Counted from the stretch's first letter, positions 27,701-42,700 are shown. The stretch is 64,000 bases of DNA from Sialis fuliginosa (GCA_961205875.1 OY540820.1:2976001-3040000), one strand, 5' to 3'. Made by a program: numbers and translations. Notes: generated by a model from the letters alone, not told the origin.

Positions 27701-30700
27701 TACTTTTAATATGTGTATTTATCTACATTTGAATAGATATTTTCCATTATATATACTCTATTTACATAGCTAATTGCACGTGTAAATAAATAACGCAAAT
27801 ATATCGTGACTGAAGGGTTAAAATCAAAATGTCATATAACATTTTTGATTGCATTTTATACCTATCTAATAACACCCAAATGTGAGTTCACTTTTCAGTC
27901 TATGGAAAGGGAGTCCAAAAAAAATGTTTTTTCAAAAATCTTATCATTTCTGTTTTTGTGTTATCAGTCTTCGTCCGTATACCAAATTTCATCTTAATCG
28001 ACTTAAATTTTTTGAGGACGGACACGGCGAAACTATAAGGTTTTCTACGGAACCCTAAAAATGTGGCGTCATTCTTAATAACGCAATTTGAAATTTGAAC
28101 ATTATTTATGTCTGTATTTATGCCTATGTACAGACTTGCATTAGACAGAGATTTGTTGCGGTAATGTTACATCACGTGACACACGTACATACATGACCAT
28201 CACAATAAAACTAAAATGAATTATGATGAGTCTTTAAGTAAATGTGTCGTGTCTTCATTATTTAATGCTTACTATATAAGATTTAATAAAATTGTTATTT
28301 GAATCGTTGAGACACCAAAAATGCAATTAATACAGAAATTTTGCATTTATGAAGTAAACCATTTCGAAATTAGTTGGTAGTTTTTATAGTTTTATTTAGG
28401 GCTGTGGAGTCGGAGTTTTAATAATTTTTGATGGAGTCGGAGCGGGAGTCCGAAATAAGGTTCTGACTTCAACTCTTTTAATTAAATAACGGTTATTACT
28501 TTTTTTACACACCTATTATTTTTTGTTTGTTTTGAATTTTAAAGTACAATGATTTGAAATTTTCAATTCTGACCGGAACCAGAATTACCGGAATTCACCC
28601 AAAAAATTTTGCCCGGAAACGGAAAGTACAAAGTTGAAAAAATAATTCTTCAGGGGGGCACTAAAGAGCTAAAGTTAGATAAAAAATATTTTTTATACCA
28701 AGGCATGTGGCACGTTAAAATGTACTACCAAACAAGCGGAATTTGACTCTTTTATCTTTTTTCTAAATCAAAAATGGTGTCTGCAGGGGGCTTTAAAACA
28801 AATCCAAAAAACAAAAATATTGTATACCAAGACGTGTGGGGTATCAAAATGTTTTAATTTTTTTTTCTAACTCAAAAATGGCGCCCGTAGGGGGGATAAA
28901 AGCAGTATTTTATTTTGTCCCCCCTCCCCTCTAACACTACCTACTGGCTCAAAAAATTGGTAATGAGGCTTTGGTGGGACTACCAACAAATACTAAAGTC
29001 AACAATATAATTTTAAATTTTTTAATAATAGGGTGGGGCGTCATAAAAATTTGTATTTTTATTTTCATATCTAAGCATGTGGGATGTCGAAATGTAGATC
29101 TCAATTAGTAGAATATGACCATATTTTTTTTTTTCTAACTTAAAAATAGCGCCTGTAGGGGGCTAAACGCACTCTTATTTTGTCCATCCCCCTTATATCT
29201 TTTTGAAAAAAATATTTTGGGATGTTACCCCTCCCCCTTACACACGATTTTGATGATTGAAATGGGATCGTCCTCAAGCCAGACCCAATCATCCGACCAA
29301 GTTTCAATAATATCGGTTCAGAGGTTCATGAGTTATGCGTGTGACAAGGATTCAAGGGACAGATGGACGGACAGACAGACAAACACGGAACGAAAAGTGT
29401 TTGTCTTGACAACAACGATCACAAAGCTTCTCGTATTTGAAATAAAAGCATTCATTTTATTTTAACCTTCAGAATCAGTTTTTAATTTCAATTGCATTTT
29501 TAAAATTGTTCATGTGTGTGTGTGTGTGCCTTTGAGTGTATGTGTATGTTGACCACAGCAGTCTATATCCTGTTTACTTTGAAGTTTGTTATACAGACAT
29601 AGCATAAGTTACTGTTGCACTTTTGCTACCAACACCAAAACCACGGTGTCATATAACTGGTAGACTACACACAGCGTAAATATCTATATTTATGGTTTGC
29701 AATTTAAAACAAGTTGTTGTTTGATTGGAAACTGTAAAGTAAATGTAATCTAATATTTACATATCTGCTATCTATAATTTTATGGCAATAAACAGTTCAG
29801 TTATCCTTATTTTAGAAAAGTTTCGATTTCGTTATTAAATAATGGTTTATTCATAAACATAGAGAATGGACCACGCATCTGACTCAAAAACAGAGTCGTG
29901 TCAAAAGAAAGAGATAGAAACAGGTTTGGAATATACTTATCCTTTTTTTAAACAGGAGTGTAACTATTTCATTCTTGGCCCTAAATATTAAAAATATTCA
30001 TAGATATATCTAAAGAGGTTAAAAAACAAAAAAATAATTAACGTTACATAAAAATATTAAAAAAAAAAAAACAATTATTGATTTTTAAATATATAAGTTT
30101 CGAATTTTTTGACCCAATTTTAATATCTTGTTCTTCCTTTTTCGTAGCTTCGTAATGTAATTGTATGTGCTGTTTGTAAGTGCAATCAACCTCATCATTT
30201 TGTAGCAACCACTTGGGAATTGATTTAAAACTATTTTTTAATAATATACCTATATTTAATATTTTTGATAGCAAAAATGTTATTTTCCCGGAATATCCGT
30301 TCATAATTTTGCAAATATCTATCAGATCAATTGATGTTTTTTTTTAATTTCCTCGATGAAATATGAACCATTATAGTATGTTTATTGTTTATATTATTTA
30401 ATTTTCTAAAAAAAAAAAACTTATTGCAAAAAAATCACAAATAGATATACAAAAATATATTGGACAGAAATACTACCCTGAACTATAGTAAGCTACCAAT
30501 CAGATTCTTAGAAAAAGAGATAGATATATTCCAAACTACACTGCATCTTTCTCTCACTTTTTGAACAGATGTTACACCATTGTGTTAATACAAAATGCAC
30601 TGTCCATTCTCTATGTCTATGGGTTTATAATTATTTTGAAGTACAGTAAGAGGCATAACTGTCACAACTACTCAGTGAAATTACTTAAAGTACAAGTATA

Positions 30701-33700
30701 TTGTATTAAGTAATTTTTGCTATTCAATACTTGATGTATACTTCAAGTACTTGAATTAAGAAATTCAAGTATTGACAGCTCTGGTATGAATCGGAGTAGG
30801 ACAGTAGAAAAGTAGTAGTCAGGGTCGCAGGTTTTTATACTGACTGCACAATCCTGCAATTTCTTTTATTTTTATGTACGAGTATTATTTATTATTTATT
30901 TTTTTATACCAAAACATGTGGCACGTAAAAATGTATAACCAAACCAGTGGAATTTGACCCTTTTTATATTTTTTTCAAAATCAAGAATGACGCCTGCAGG
31001 GAGCTTTAAAGCAAATCAAAAAATAAAAATAAAAATTGTATACCAAGGCGTGTGGTGTGTCAAAATGTAAATCTCAATCAGTTGAATTGGACTCTATTTT
31101 TTTTCTAATTAAAAAATGGCGCCAACTCGTAACTATTGGCTCAAAAAAATCTGAAAAAATTGGTAACGAGGCTTTGGTGGGACTATCAACGGCAATACTA
31201 AAGTCAACAATATCAATTCTAATTTTAGAGAAATAGGGAGGCTTCACATTATTTTTTATTTTTATATCTAGGCAAGTAGGGTGTCAAAATGTAGATCTCA
31301 ATTAGTAGAACATGACACGTAAGTGCCTTCAAACAGTCCACGTAGTACGTACTTCGGAACCCTTATGGCACACACCCGTGTATATTCTGTATATACGTCT
31401 TTACCGAATTTTTTTTAATTTGTGTACCAGAGATGCTAGATTTAAAAGACTAGTAGGATGAAAATAATATAATGGATGTGAAGAAATGGTACCAGTAGTT
31501 TTGTTTTTCATACATTTAAATTTGTTTTTCATAAAATTTCATAAAAGTTAGTACAGAGCCTCAAACATTGTACAGATCTGACGTGAAATTGGGTGCTCCG
31601 CCCCAGCTGGGCATGGAGCACAAACAAGCGAGTGTCTCGCTAGGTCATACAACTTTTTGTTGTCAACCTTTCTCGCATCCTTCAGACGGTTAACTACTTT
31701 TGTTACCAGTGGTGTAGTTACAAATTTATTTATATTATTTATTTAGGATGTATTACTTCTAGTTATTTTTTTTAGTAAGAAATTAGGCGTAATCATTATT
31801 TTTAAAGAGTTATTTTTAATTGCACAAACCGTATCCGCCCCGAATTAATTGTAAAAATTACAAATTTTTGTCGATAACTTACCATGTTTCATTGAAAAAC
31901 AATCATTACTCTGTTTCCCATAAGACCTTAAGTTTATTTCAGGAAATTTACTTTTAAAATATTTAGTAAAACGTAGTGAAATTTTTTGTTGATTCTTTAG
32001 TTAGGTTAGGTTAGGTACGTATCAAATTTTACTCAGAAATATTTGAAATTTAGTGAAGTTAATGTTTCACAAAAAGTATCATTGAAAAAAGGAACATAAA
32101 AAAACACCCACAAATCAATAAATTATAACAAATATCTTGAATAATCATGATATTATTACGAGTACCACCTCCAAACTGAGCAACTTATGTCTGATATTTT
32201 TTTCTGTGATTTTCGATAAAAAAAATTCGTAGCAAATTTTAAACACCTGAAATAAGTAAAATACAAAGCTCAATTATTAAATTAAATCTTATTTTTATTT
32301 TCTTGACTGTGAAGATTTAATTACATTGACGTAAATGTAGCCCTCCACTTACATTTTTAAATTATGATTAATTAACCCATTATCGCCCGGCGTACACACT
32401 TGTGTACACCTCATTTTATAATTCGTGTTGCTTTCTATGGATATTAATTCACAATATTTCCTTAAAAATCAGATACTAGTAGTGAAACAAACAAAATCTG
32501 TTAACGTTATTAGTTTCATGAGTGTTTAAACGGGTTTTAATTGCTGCGAATTATTTGTATATGAATAGAGACATGTGATAAGCTAATATATTTTATCCAA
32601 CTGAAGCCTCCGATTTCGAATTTTTATTAAATCATATGGAATGACTTAAATATACATAATACATATAACTTGATTTTTAAATGTAATTTATCTAAAAAAA
32701 AGATATCAGAAACGCAGTCCCCCATAAAATAGGCTTCATATCTACCAAATTTATTCGCTCGAATACACACTGTTATTTTTTTTCTAAATATAAATTGTAA
32801 TATTTAATTAAATATATTATATGTGTACTTAATTTCATTTAAAAAAATCTTCTGCATGTTTTTGTGTTCTTTTGGGCGTTAATAGGTTAACACAGATCAT
32901 CCGGGATGATGATAAACGAGGTATTTTCTATAAACTAAATCAAGCATGCATTATTTGTATTTTTTAATTAGAAAAATTAGAAGACGTATTGTAGTAAACA
33001 AACAGATGATACGATTGGTTATGTGATCTGTTTCTGCATTAGACAGGCGCCCTGTCGGAAACACCTATCGCGCGTCATTAACAACCCCCCTACCTCGCCA
33101 TCGGCTGTTTGATCGTTAAAAATCTATGTAAAATTTCGTATCTTCTTTATTATAAACATTTCCTGACGTTCATATTGAACGGCCTTTATAAAATGTTTTA
33201 GAAGCGGCGAGGTGGTAATATTAAATTTTGATTTTATTGCATAACTAGCTATTGTACTCTACGTTTGTTCAGGTGGATGTCGGAATGTTATGTATTCGTT
33301 CACTTTTTGCAGTACACCAGTAAGTTCAGATCTGATGTGATCAAATTAGATCTTAATAGATCTGCATTTTAAGACATCATATTTGTTCACTGGTTTTTGA
33401 TCTGTGGAGACTTGCAAGGATCTACAACGATTTCTGAAGATCGTTGTAACGTTGAAAATTCATGAACTTTCAACGTTTCAATTTCCATCACGATCTTCAA
33501 CGATCTTTAGAAATCTTTGTAGGTCGTTGTAGATCTTTTTTTTATATTTCGTGTCATAATAAAGTAAAATATATTAAATCTATATTAAGGTGTCCGTACA
33601 AATTGAAATATTAACGGGACGCCCCCTCAATCTGTTCTTTGTAACCAAAAAATAAGGTAGATTTATACATGTTAATGTCAAAAGTTCAAAAGTTAAAGAG

Positions 33701-36700
33701 CCCATATTTTTCAAACATGATTTTTATATTACTTAAATGTTTATGCTACTCTATCAATTATGAATAACAAAAACAAAAAAATGGCTGCAGTTTAACATTT
33801 AAAAACTTATAAAACTTTGATAAAATTATTTCTTTAAAACAGGGTCTTGAACCGGAATTTATTAATGGGTTCAGTTCGGGTTCAAATATAAGTTTCGGTT
33901 CGGGTTCGGGTTTAGATTCAACATGTTGCAAACTATTTGGGTTCAAAAACCGTTATTTTTTAGGGTTCGAGTTCGGGTTCAAGTTTGTAATTGAAAGAAA
34001 ATTATTTTGTTCGAAAAAAAAGTTATAATTAACAAATAAAACATTTTCTGAAGAGGGAAAAAACATCAATAGCTATTAAAATATTGCTAGAAAAAGAGGG
34101 CAAAAATTAAATTACATTTTAAAGATTGAAATCTCTATATTTCAGATTTTTTTTGCAAATTGAAATGTGATAGAAATAAAAAAGAAAGTAAAAAATATGT
34201 GCAGTTTAGTAATTGACTTGATAAGTCACATCATACCATAAAACAGATTATCAGCATTAGTAGATACATTTTATAATCTCTCTTAAAAAATATTGGAGAA
34301 AAATATTAAAATATTAAAAATAATTTATTGAACCTTTTAAAAATATATGGTTACCGGTTATTCATGAAAAGGTTCGGATTCAAATTCAGGTTCGTTGACT
34401 TTGAAATATAGGGTTTACGATTCGGGTTCGAGTTCAGGTTCAAGTCCCTGCTTTAAAGAATTATTTCATAAAATCTAAATATGTACATTAAAGTATTCTT
34501 AACGTCAAAATAATCTATAATATAATTAATATTCGCCCTCATTTTCATGACGTATTATTTCATTGTAAACAAAAGAAAACGTAATAATTAACATACTTTT
34601 CAAGGTATTATTTTCTGTTTGAAAACTTCTATGTAAATACAGTTTAAATATAGAATATAATATAATATATGTATGTATAATATGTCGGTAATTAGAAAAC
34701 AGTGTACGTACTTTTTATGATAATGCAGGGGTCAAAACTGGTCAGTAAAATCAGTAAAAGTAAGTTTTTTGTAACCCGGTCAATTAGTCAGTTTTTGGGT
34801 TTGGCACTCAAAGTTTTCACATCGGAACCTTATTTATCGTGCAAGAACTCACTGTTTGACTTTAAAACGACACAATTACCGTGAAAAAAATATTCAAATT
34901 ATAAATAATATAATGTTCTATTTTGTTTACTTATTTGTATTGTTTATTATCAACATTTAGAAGATATTTTATGACATAATTGTAACGTAAGTAGTACTGG
35001 CTATGCCAAGTTCGGTGAGAAAAATTAACAAAAATTAATTGTAATGTTTGTTACTTTTGTTATGAACATAATAAAAAGGTGGAGGCCAATAATTGTAAAA
35101 GTATTTTTTTTAATACATATCACCTACATTTTTAAACTCGGTTCAGATAGTCAGTAAAAGTCAGTATTTTTAGATTTCTGTGTCAGTAAAATCAGTATTA
35201 TTGAACACTGAACTTGTTTTGACCCCTGGATAATGTTTAAATTAAACGAACATATCTTTAAAAATACTCTATCTATGAATTGAGCACTTGGGATCTTTTT
35301 TGTGAGAAATTTAATTCTCTATGATATGCTACTGTAAGAAATTAAAATAAATACATTTTTCAACGAGATATTCACGCATAAATAAAAAAGTAATTTTTCC
35401 CATGTTAATCAAATGGGAAAAAGACTCGGTTTGCGCCGTCCACAGGTTTTTATCTATGAGTCTGAAATTTTGGGACAGTTAATTTTTGACCTAAAGCTAA
35501 AACATAGGCCAATGGGACCAAAAAAAAAAAAAAAAAAAAACACCCTAGTACGTACACATGTATTTTTATCAATGCAGTTACGCAATGTGCTGACGTTGTC
35601 TTTACATCACCTGTAAATACAATATGTATCTATATAATACCTGAGCATTATAACTTTTACACGTTATATTTCTATGGGTTTTTCCTCTGTGTTACCTACC
35701 TTCGTTTAATATTAAATTATATACCTACATAGTATATATTAATAAATGTTATTTATAAATGGACTATACGAGTATGTTATGCCGTAATGAATCAACCCAC
35801 ATAAATATCATCTTTGAGTTATGAATACATAGTCCAGTAAAGGAAGAATTTTGACACGAAATTTTAGGGGCAAGCAATTTTATGGTTCATTATTATAGAT
35901 TTTGGGGCGGAGAATTCGAAAAAAATAACCCGGACTGGTGAAATACACTGAAGTTTTGTTGTATACAATTTTTAAAAAATTACAAAATGCTTGCTTTACT
36001 GGACTAGAAGCAATAGCTCGTAGCTACTAAAATTTTATTTAAATTTAGTAAAAATACTTCCCGGTTTGGTTGGAGAGAATGATTTAAAAAATTCTGATTT
36101 TATTGGAAGGTGTATCTGATTAATCAAAAAAAAAAAAAAAACGCCAATTACTTTTTTCTTGTAAAAGAAATGTAACATAATCGCAAATGTATTTTTCTTT
36201 GCTTGCATCAGAAACATTGATATCTCGAAGTGAGTTGTGTTTATAAATTACTGCAAAATAGTGTCAAGATATGGTAAGGATTTTCTTTATTGACTCAAAA
36301 ACGATAATTTCTTCTATATATTATTATCTATATACAATGTATTCCAAGTTGATTAAGACATAGGAATATTAACATGGGGACAATTAGGAATGTTGTAGTA
36401 ACCTTTGGTCAAATTTAACGATGTGTGATTGGTGCATTTTGAAATGCCACCTCGAAACTAACTGATAATAACAATAATAACTAATCTTGTTTGTACTTAA
36501 TTCAATCATATTTTCCAAAAATCCTAAACAATAATTCCATAATAAGTCCATGCGAGCGAAACCACGTGGGCACTTCTAGTATTTATAATATATGTATGTA
36601 AGATATAAATGTGTATATATTATTTTATGTAATTATTTTTAAATAACATTTATTTATTAAGTATTCGGTCAAGACTTATTTAGTAGCCGATAATAGCCTT

Positions 36701-39700
36701 CCCATTTGATTTATTTTATTTTATTATTTACTTTGTATTTTTTCAGTATTTATACATAATGAAATTGAAATTTGTGATAAAAAACAGCACTGTTTAACTC
36801 ATATGCCTGTAGATCAACAGGAATAACATAACTAAACCTGATTTGTTATGTCGGGTGTAATGCGGGGTCTATACAAACTATTACACCCGGTTTTATTACA
36901 TCGGTTATAGTAAAACAGCGCTGTGTAAACGTACTCTGTGTTAATTATCTCTATGAGTACGTTTACACAGCACTTTTATTCCGGTTTAACTATAACCGGT
37001 GTAATAAAACCGGGTGTAAAAGTCCGTGTAAACGGCACTTTACACCCGACATAACTAATCGGGTTTAGTTATGCTATTCCACTTGGTCTACGGGAATAGC
37101 ATAACAGTATCTTTATTCTGTGAGCATAACTAAACCGGAATAGTGCAGGAATAAAAATGCGTGTAAACTGCATGGACATAGTTATACCTATTTATCCAAC
37201 CTCAAAAAACATAAGTATCTACGGAGTATATGAATTTCATCGTAATGCACTTCGCATTAACATTTGAAAAAGCGTCGTCAGTTAAAATATGGTTAAAACA
37301 TCTGAGACGAAGAGATGGAAAACAAAAGAAACGTGATTTGTGGGACATAAAAGAAGCGAAATATTTTTGAGATTTCTTGTTGGTACACCATCGAACTTAT
37401 AGCGTATTTCAAATCGGAATTATAATTTCAGTTGACGTCACTTATTCTCGTATGTGTAAACACCACCACTTGAAACGGTTTTATTACACCGGTTATAGTT
37501 AAACCGGAATAAAAGCGCTGTGTAAACGTACACTATGATTCGCCTACGCATGTCGCGCGCGTTGCCTCACCGTGGTGCAAGCGAGCGCACGCGGTCGCCA
37601 CGCTATACGTTCCCCGCATCCCTCCCCCACAACCTTCAACGAGTTTGAATCACCAACCCTCCCCGCGCTCAGCCTCGCCCACTCTTGCTAACATGTGACT
37701 CTGCGGTCACGTGCTCGCGCAGGGTCGACACGTCAGGGGTAGACAAAATTCACGTTATATTAATATTTTGTTATTAAAAATTGTTACAGTATGTAATTGA
37801 ATTCATTATTATATATGTTTATTAATTTTATTTTTTTATTGATATCTATTATAGAAATACATACATTTAATGTTATCAGAAAACAAATTACTATATAATT
37901 TATTGCTTATGATTAAGAAAGTAACATACAAATGATTAATTATATTTATAGAACAGTTATTTTCACAATACGTTTGGATCACTTTTATGCGTTGTTCAAC
38001 TATGTATCACTCTATGACTAAATTTGTTAAAGCGTGTAGATGCGAGTTATTTTAAAAAAATAAAAAATAAACAATAACATCTTAGAAATAATCGATGTCA
38101 AAGGTCTGCATATGAAAGTCCAGAGGCACCCGTGGTAGCCTTTTGTTTATATAGGTACATAATTTAGTCGATGTTTATATAAGCAGTCAAGAAAAATTTT
38201 GCGTAAACCAAAAAAATTTTCATGGCACATAATGAATGTGATACGCTGATAAATTACTACGCTAAGTTTAAAAATGTATAGGTTGTTCAGTCTCTTTATA
38301 AAAATAACACTAAAAAGGAAAACTTGAAGTTTTGGGTTCTATGTACACAAAAATTGAATTATTTTCTAGGTTACGTACTTACTTAATTATGCAAGTCATT
38401 GGACAGTAATAATAATACAATACTTTGATTACAGAAGAAGAACCGACACGCAATGGATTCTCAAATAATCACCACACGAACAGCGGGGTCATTGGCGGAA
38501 CACAGAGCAGGTTCCCATTGCAGCAGAGATCGGCGCAGCAGCAGCAGACCCCCACCGGCGTATACTCCACGATCAGCCACACACGCTCTGCGTCCATGTC
38601 GAACGACTCAACAGATGGCGCTGTATCGATGCTCTCTGATGATACCAATGATTCAAAGAGGAGGCTGTAAGTAAATCACATTTTTACAATCATATTAAAG
38701 CTATTCAATTACTTGAGACAGATGAATATAATCAAATTAACTAACAGGTTCCGAAAATACTTATTTTTAATGTGAACATGACAATATCAATTCTCTCGTG
38801 TTTCAATTATTGGTATATAAAGTCTTCCTTTTTTATTATAACAATTAATTAGCCAGGGTGTCCACTTTCTGGAAAGTCAGGGAAACCTAAAGTGGTCAGG
38901 GAATTTCTTTAAAATTCTGAAAAGTCAGGGAATTTATTGAACTTTTTTTTTGAAATTTTGGGAATTTATTATATCTGGGAAGTCTGTGAAAAAGTGTATA
39001 AATTTAAGTTGACGAGTAAAATAAAGGTCTACATTTTTTTGTACTTTCTGGGGCCCTTTGATCACTTCTTGCCCCCGAGCTTCTAGTGGTCAGGGAATTT
39101 TGAATCTGTGGTCAGAGAAAAGTCAGGGAATTTTATTTTCAAATAACAGTGGACACCCTGTTAACATATAAGTCAATAGTTTTGGTTCCAGGTTTTAAGA
39201 AAAATTTAAAAATAGGATTGCGGTTCATTTTGTTTTGTTATAAATACTGGAATTAAAGTTCAGTTAGCTAATTTTAATAAACCAATTTAAATACTGTTTG
39301 TTTTTATAGATCCACGTCCCTAAGATCTGGAACACGTGAAGTTCATAACAAATTAGAAAAAAATAGGCGCGCACATTTAAAGGAATGTTTTGAATTACTG
39401 AAACGTCAGTTACCACCACCGACTGATGATCGGAAAGCATCAAACCTGAGTATTTTGCATTCTGCTCTTCGCTTTATTCAGGTAATAAATTTTAACATAT
39501 GTACTAGGGTGTTTTTTAAATTTTTATTTTTTCAGTTCCATTGCCTTTTTTTTAGCTTTGGATCAAAAGTTAACTGTCCCAAAATTTCAGACTCGTAGAT
39601 CAAACCTGTGAACGGCGCAAACTGAGTCTTTTTCCCATTTGATAACATGGGAAACATAACTTTTTTATAGAAATTAAATTGCTTACAAAAAAGATCCCAA

Positions 39701-42700
39701 GTGCTCAATGCATAGATCGAGTATTTTTAAAGATATGTTCGTTTAAACATCATCATTAAAAGTAAAATCCAATTTTTATGATAATTTTTAAACAAACATT
39801 TCTTAAAATTTATTGGATTTATGAATTGAGCACTTAATTCTCTACAAAATATTCCCCTGAGAAATTAAAAAAAAAAAATTTTTTTTCAACGAAATATTCA
39901 CGCGTAAATAAAAAAGTAATTTTTCCCATGTTAATTGAATGGGAAAAAGACTCGGTTTCGCCGTCTACAGGTTTGATCTATGAGTCTGAAATTTTGGGAC
40001 AATTAACTTTTGATCCAAAGCTAAAACATAGGCCAATGGGATCGAAAAAATAAAAATAAAAAACACTAATATATACTCATGTTAAATTTGAGCATTTAAT
40101 TAAGTAATTTGAAATGTATACACTTAAACTAATATTACACACATTAACCACAATAAAACAATGTCACTTGACGATACTTGTTTCAACTTAACAAGAAGAC
40201 CTTATCAGTAATCTAATGCCGTGTTCAGACCGAAAAAACAAAACAGCAACATCGTGTCTTTTTGACAAAAGTGCAATAAAGCCTATGCATTTTTAAATAC
40301 GACGTGTTTTCAAACACCGTGTTGCTGTTTTGTTTTCTTTGGTGTGAACACTGCTTAATAGTTCCAGACTGTGTTGAGTGATATTGTTTTATTGTGGTTA
40401 AGGGCAGTTAGAGTGTACAATTTTAGTTTACTAAGAAACCACAGTTTCTCCATTTTCCAGTAGTTTGAAACGTATGTTTAATTAGGTTTTGAGACGGCGT
40501 GAACGTGAGTACGAACATGAAATGGAACGTTTAGCTCGTGAGAAAATTGCAGCCCAGCAACGTTTGGCTGCGTTAAAGAAAGAGTTGGCTGCACAGTGGG
40601 ACAATATAGACTTCAATGCATTGTTACCTGACGACCACACGACTAATTTGGGTTTGGGAGAAATACCTAGAACTCCTGTAGCTGCGTCATCTTTGCATGG
40701 TAAGATTGATATAATGTTTAATTTAAAAAAAATTACTTTGTCACCATTTTACCACAAAGTTGATAAGATAATAAGTTATAATATCATAAATTCTTTACAT
40801 AGGAACGGAATGGGTTAAATCAACCTTATTGCATATTTTAGGACAAGATGACTCCGGGCACATGAGCGATGACGGTGATAATAACTGTGTGGCTGTATAT
40901 AGTAGTACCAGTTCTTTATCCAGTGCTACCACGACGGCTTCACCAACCTCAACTCACATGACACCTGTAAGTTTTAAAATAGTTATTGTTTTTATGTTTA
41001 ACATTGGAATGAAATAAGATGTCATAATACTTAAATTACAAGAAATAAATAAATAAATAATTTAAATGTTTGATTATTAGTCCAGGCTGGCTAGACTAAA
41101 AAATACCTAAAATATAAATTTTTGTGTACAGCTTTAATACTTACAGGATATGTTACGAAAGTGGTTTAGAATAATACCCTAAGTTTGCTCCGATTTTGGT
41201 TGTCTGCAACAGGAGTTAACCATGATTCAATTGCAGAATTCTTAAGATTTTCTGATTTTTGCTAAATAGCAGTCTAAATAAGTGTTATACAAAAAAAAGT
41301 TTCAAATAAAAGTTATTCGCTACAAAATTACCTACAACCTCCATTTTGAAAAAAATTAATTTGTTTATCCGCTAAGCTGATTAAAATGGCTGAAAACACA
41401 CTTTTTTAAGCTGTAATAACTAATAAAGTTTAATGTTTTTTAAGTTGATACACCTGGAAAATAAACATTCTGTAGTACAGAACATTCACTAAAAATTAGG
41501 ACTTAATATTTTCAACTGTTTTTGTTTTATTAAATTGTTAATAATGGAATCATACTTGTCTTTGATTAACAATTAAATTATGTAACCTATCCTGTAAGTA
41601 TTAAAACTGTACCCAAAAATAATCTGTTTTAGCCTACACAGCCTGGACTATATACAAAATAACTATAGTAAATTCTAGAATTTTATAAATTTGTTTTAAA
41701 AGTCTTCGGTATATGTTATTAAGTAGATAGACCGGGAGCCGTCAACCTCCAAAACATACGTCATCGAGTTTCGGGCTGAATTATTTATGTTCGGATAGTT
41801 ATTCTACTGTAGGTAAAACAAATGCTGGTCGGCCGAGGCATATCTTGTCCAGTTATGTGCCAGTGCGGGTGTACTGTACACCCTAGAAAAAAGTGTTACA
41901 TACATAAAAACATTCTTTTTTTATAAGTATTTCAATAGTATAGTAAAAAAAAATTTGTAAAATTTTGAGGGAGATTTTCACCCCTTAAATGGTTGTTATC
42001 ACACATACAGAAAAATATGTGTCCTTTAGAATTGATTTGACTATTAGTATACGAAATTGTAACAAAATCGGCGAAAATCACCTCGCGAGTTATTGGATTT
42101 TTTAAAGATAAATTTGGTCGGACTGACCAAACTGCCAAGATATGAGCTGGCCAACCGAAAGATTTAAAAAGTACATTGTTATAGCTTTAATTTGGCATAT
42201 AATTCAGCCCGAAACTCGATGACGTAAAAGTTGACCTAAAATAAGCACCTTACACCCGCGCTAGCACACAACTGAACAAGATATGCCTCGGCCGACCAGC
42301 ATTTGTTTTACCTACAGTAGAAAAACTATCCGAATATAAATAATTCAACCCGAAACTCGATGACGTATGTTTTGGGAGTTTGATGGCTCCCGGTCTAAGA
42401 GGTATCTAAAAATTTAAAGAATCTGAGCTATTGTATTAAATACTGAATACAAATTTGTATACAATTTTGAGTATGAAAAAACCATATTTATGAATTTTGA
42501 ATATGTGTATCTTTACTAAATATTCCATTTTTTATGCAGCCTTCCGGATTATCAGCTATCCATCAAAACGGTAACAGCAACGGTAATTCTCCACACACTA
42601 CTATGTCATCTGCGGGCACACCATCGCCCGAAGGCCCAACATTTATTGTTTCCACTGAAAAGTCCTCTCCACAGACAAATGTCACAACAACCACTCCACC

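Larger units (their letters stand above)
702..38434 (+). other. Mnt intron 1 (about 37.7 kb)
   Basis: Bounded by donor GTGAGT at 702 and acceptor TTACAG ending at 38434; flanking phases agree. It is filled with the transposons listed separately. Stretches 702-1084, 3148-4970, 5301-6190, 8244-8889, 9371-10100, 16643-17430, 18291-19070, 20883-21299, 26376-27538, 31321-32371, 35561-35829, 36010-36783 and 37741-38434 are AT-rich with nothing I can name beyond poly(A/T) runs and short simple repeats. Confidence 0.8.

Noticed and set aside
29217..29465. 82-codon + strand ORF ending in a Gln/Thr-rich stretch
   Set aside because: Part of the R4 repeat (GACAGACGGACAG tail) and disrupted in the other copies.
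31997..32020. (TTAGG)n-like tract as a telomeric remnant
   Set aside because: Only about three units; the insect telomere motif is expected by chance at this length in AT-rich DNA.
38453..38674. 73-codon ORF overlapping Mnt exon 2 in another frame
   Set aside because: Shadow frame; only the frame used in the feature joins exons 1 and 3 in phase.
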